Assembly (NCBI RefSeq): GCF_900113525.1
Contig: NZ_FOPP01000015.1
Location: 1-64,000 of the forward strand
Length of the DNA: 64,000 nucleotides
DNA from: Pedobacter insulae
GTDB lineage: Bacteria; Bacteroidota; Bacteroidia; Sphingobacteriales; Sphingobacteriaceae
Reading direction: 5' to 3'
The stretch's first letter is position 1; each line of letters opens with the position of its first letter. The notes under the pieces are model-generated. The model ran no database searches. It was not told the origin of the DNA and saw only the letters and a list, made by a program, of their open reading frames with translations. Below are positions 62,762-64,000 of this stretch, piece after piece. The translations under genes were made by a program, and so were the position numbers.

Positions 62762-63631
62762 ATGATTAAAAAAGGCTTTTCACATATCGGCATCTTCTTT
62801 TTATATGTTTTGTCGTTGTTTCCATTAACAATTCTCCATTTTTTTGCGCGATTATTATATTATCCACTATACTATCTCATTGGCTACCGGAAAAAGGTAG
62901 TTCGTGAAAATCTAGAAATGTCATTTCCGGAAAAGAATAATAAACAAATTATACAAATAGAAAAAACCTTTTATAAGTACTTTGTCGACTTAATTTTTGA
63001 AGTCATTAAGATGTCTACCATCTCCCGGAAAGAATTGTTAAAGCGTGTTAAGTTTAATAATCTGGATCAAGTAGAAAGTTATTTTAGTAAGGGCGAAAGT
63101 GTTTTAGCTTGTACTGGCCATTATGGTAACTGGGAATTATGCATGCTTGCATTAGGTGCGAACTTAAGCGAGCCAGCCTACGTAATTTATAAACCACTTA
63201 GTAATCATATTTTTGAGAAATGGTTTCTTCAAATTAGAACTCGATTTGGAAACATTTTTGTAGCTATGCGCCAAACCTTAAGAATGGTGATCGCTACAAA
63301 AGACACGCCTACGATGTTTTGCTTTGCAAGTGATCAAACCCCTACCCGGGAAGAGGCACAGTACGCATTGCATTTTTTGAACCAGCATACAGCTGTTTTA
63401 TTAGGTTTGGAGAAAATCGCACTTCAAACTAATCGCCCCATATTTTATTTTGACGTGGTGAGCGTAAAAAGGGGATATTACGAAGTGAATTGTTTACCCT
63501 TATGTTTAGCGCCAAAGGAGACTAAGGATCATGAAATAACCCACCTTCTTTTTGAGTTTTTAGCCAAGAGAATTAATACATCCCCAGCTTTTTGGCTTTG
63601 GAGTCACCGAAGATGGAAATTAAACAAATAG
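62762..63631 (+). CDS. lipid A acyltransferase, LpxL/HtrB type
   Basis: 289 residues from the ATG at 62762. One N-terminal membrane helix is followed by the acyltransferase domain with the catalytic HxxxxE motif H120YGNWE125, and the usual SDQTPTREEAQ and SPAFWLWSHRRWK segments at the end. LpxL-type enzymes add secondary acyl chains to Kdo-lipid A on the inner face of the inner membrane. This fits the kdsD/kdsA genes in the same window. A glycosyltransferase gene follows one base later. Confidence 0.92.
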   Translation: MIKKGFSHIGIFFLYVLSLFPLTILHFFARLLYYPLYYLIGYRKKVVRENLEMSFPEKNNKQIIQIEKTFYKYFVDLIFEVIKMSTISRKELLKRVKFNNLDQVESYFSKGESVLACTGHYGNWELCMLALGANLSEPAYVIYKPLSNHIFEKWFLQIRTRFGNIFVAMRQTLRMVIATKDTPTMFCFASDQTPTREEAQYALHFLNQHTAVLLGLEKIALQTNRPIFYFDVVSVKRGYYEVNCLPLCLAPKETKDHEITHLLFEFLAKRINTSPAFWLWSHRRWKLNK

Positions 63632-63632
63632 T

Positions 63633-64000
63633 ATGCAACCAAGCGTAGCGGTAGTAATTTTAAATTGGAACGGAAAAGCTTTATTGGAGCGTTTTTTACC
63701 GAGTGTAATCGCAAGTGAATATACAAATTTGCAGATTATTGTGGGTGATAACGCTTCCACGGATGGTTCAGTTGACTACTTAAAAGAGAATTTTCCAACT
63801 ATAACGATATTGGAAAACGACGAAAATTATGGGTTTGCAGGTGGATACAATAAAATATTAGCTAGGGTTGAAGCTGATTATTTCGTTTTACTTAACTCTG
63901 ATGTAGAAGTTCCAACAAAATGGATACAGCCCATGATTGATTTCATGGAAGGTGATGAAAAGATCGCTGTTGCACAGCCGAAAATTAAGTGGCAGCAGCA
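63633..64000 (+). CDS. glycosyltransferase family 2, N-terminal part (cut by window end)
   Basis: At least 122 residues are readable from the ATG at 63633; the frame is open to the right edge. The start SVAVVILNWNGKALLERFLP, then DNASTDGSVDYL, ENDENYGFAGGYN and LLNSDVEVP are the GT-A signature of the rhamnosyltransferase-like branch; the DxD-type pair is in NSDVEV. It follows the acyltransferase gene with one base between, so it is likely transcribed with it and acts on surface glycans. Acceptor unknown. Confidence 0.9.
   Translation, partial: MQPSVAVVILNWNGKALLERFLPSVIASEYTNLQIIVGDNASTDGSVDYLKENFPTITILENDENYGFAGGYNKILARVEADYFVLLNSDVEVPTKWIQPMIDFMEGDEKIAVAQPKIKWQQ

Overview
The window reads as a chromosomal segment of a Bacteroidota bacterium, most likely family Sphingobacteriaceae (Pedobacter or a close relative). 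The reasons are the AT-rich sequence, start codons mostly without Shine-Dalgarno sites, several -7 boxes of the TAnnTTTG type, and typical Bacteroidota families (DUF3667, bifunctional nuclease with a UVR tail, TPR/PD40/OmpA proteins, GH92 mannosidase, a short DnaE beside a Y-family polymerase). This is inferred from gene content and protein character; no 16S gene lies in the window.

Layout. 1-320 is the 3' tail of a group II intron (end of the maturase plus domains V and VI). 394-4310 holds a secreted HExxH protein, a DUF3347 lipoprotein, citrate synthase and a YecE-type protein. 4307-10393 is a minus-strand run: etfB, etfA, a bifunctional nuclease, a nucleoside-type symporter and two tandem DUF3667 proteins. 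10471-19783 mixes housekeeping genes (chrA, dnaB, rlmB, manC, kdsD, recQ, kdsA). 19785-24402 carries a PorE-like OmpA protein, queE, an unknown protein overlapping a Rieske protein, a PIN/ribbon-helix-helix pair and several repeats. 24523-34363 is a seven-gene minus-strand series: methionine aminotransferase, omega-amidase, aspartylglucosaminidase, cutC, GH92 mannosidase, lepA, folD.

34487-38462 runs plus-strand: YhhQ, YetF-like, an RRM protein, then an alkylglycerol-monooxygenase-like protein overlapping a YhhN (lysoplasmalogenase) gene, the most attractive candidate system in the window. topA and a small unknown follow on the minus strand. 41677-53799 is plus-strand: glutathione peroxidase, mtfA, a dinB-dnaE2-type mutagenesis cassette with a duplicated operator, gyrA, two TPR proteins and a Tet-type MFS pump. 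phoH is on the minus strand. An 815-base gene-free stretch (55135-55949) holds a probable structured minus-strand RNA with a terminator and an AT-rich block with two perfect DnaA boxes. The right end has a FUSC-type membrane protein, ohr, a minus-strand run bioB-mgtE-corA-wbqC, and a divergent lpxL-type acyltransferase plus a glycosyltransferase cut by the window end.

Envelope biogenesis recurs: Kdo synthesis (kdsD, kdsA), GDP-mannose (manC), lipid A acylation and a glycosyltransferase. N-glycan breakdown (GH92 plus aspartylglucosaminidase) and ether-lipid breakdown (AGMO-like plus YhhN) are plausible catabolic pairs. No tRNA, rRNA or CRISPR array was seen.
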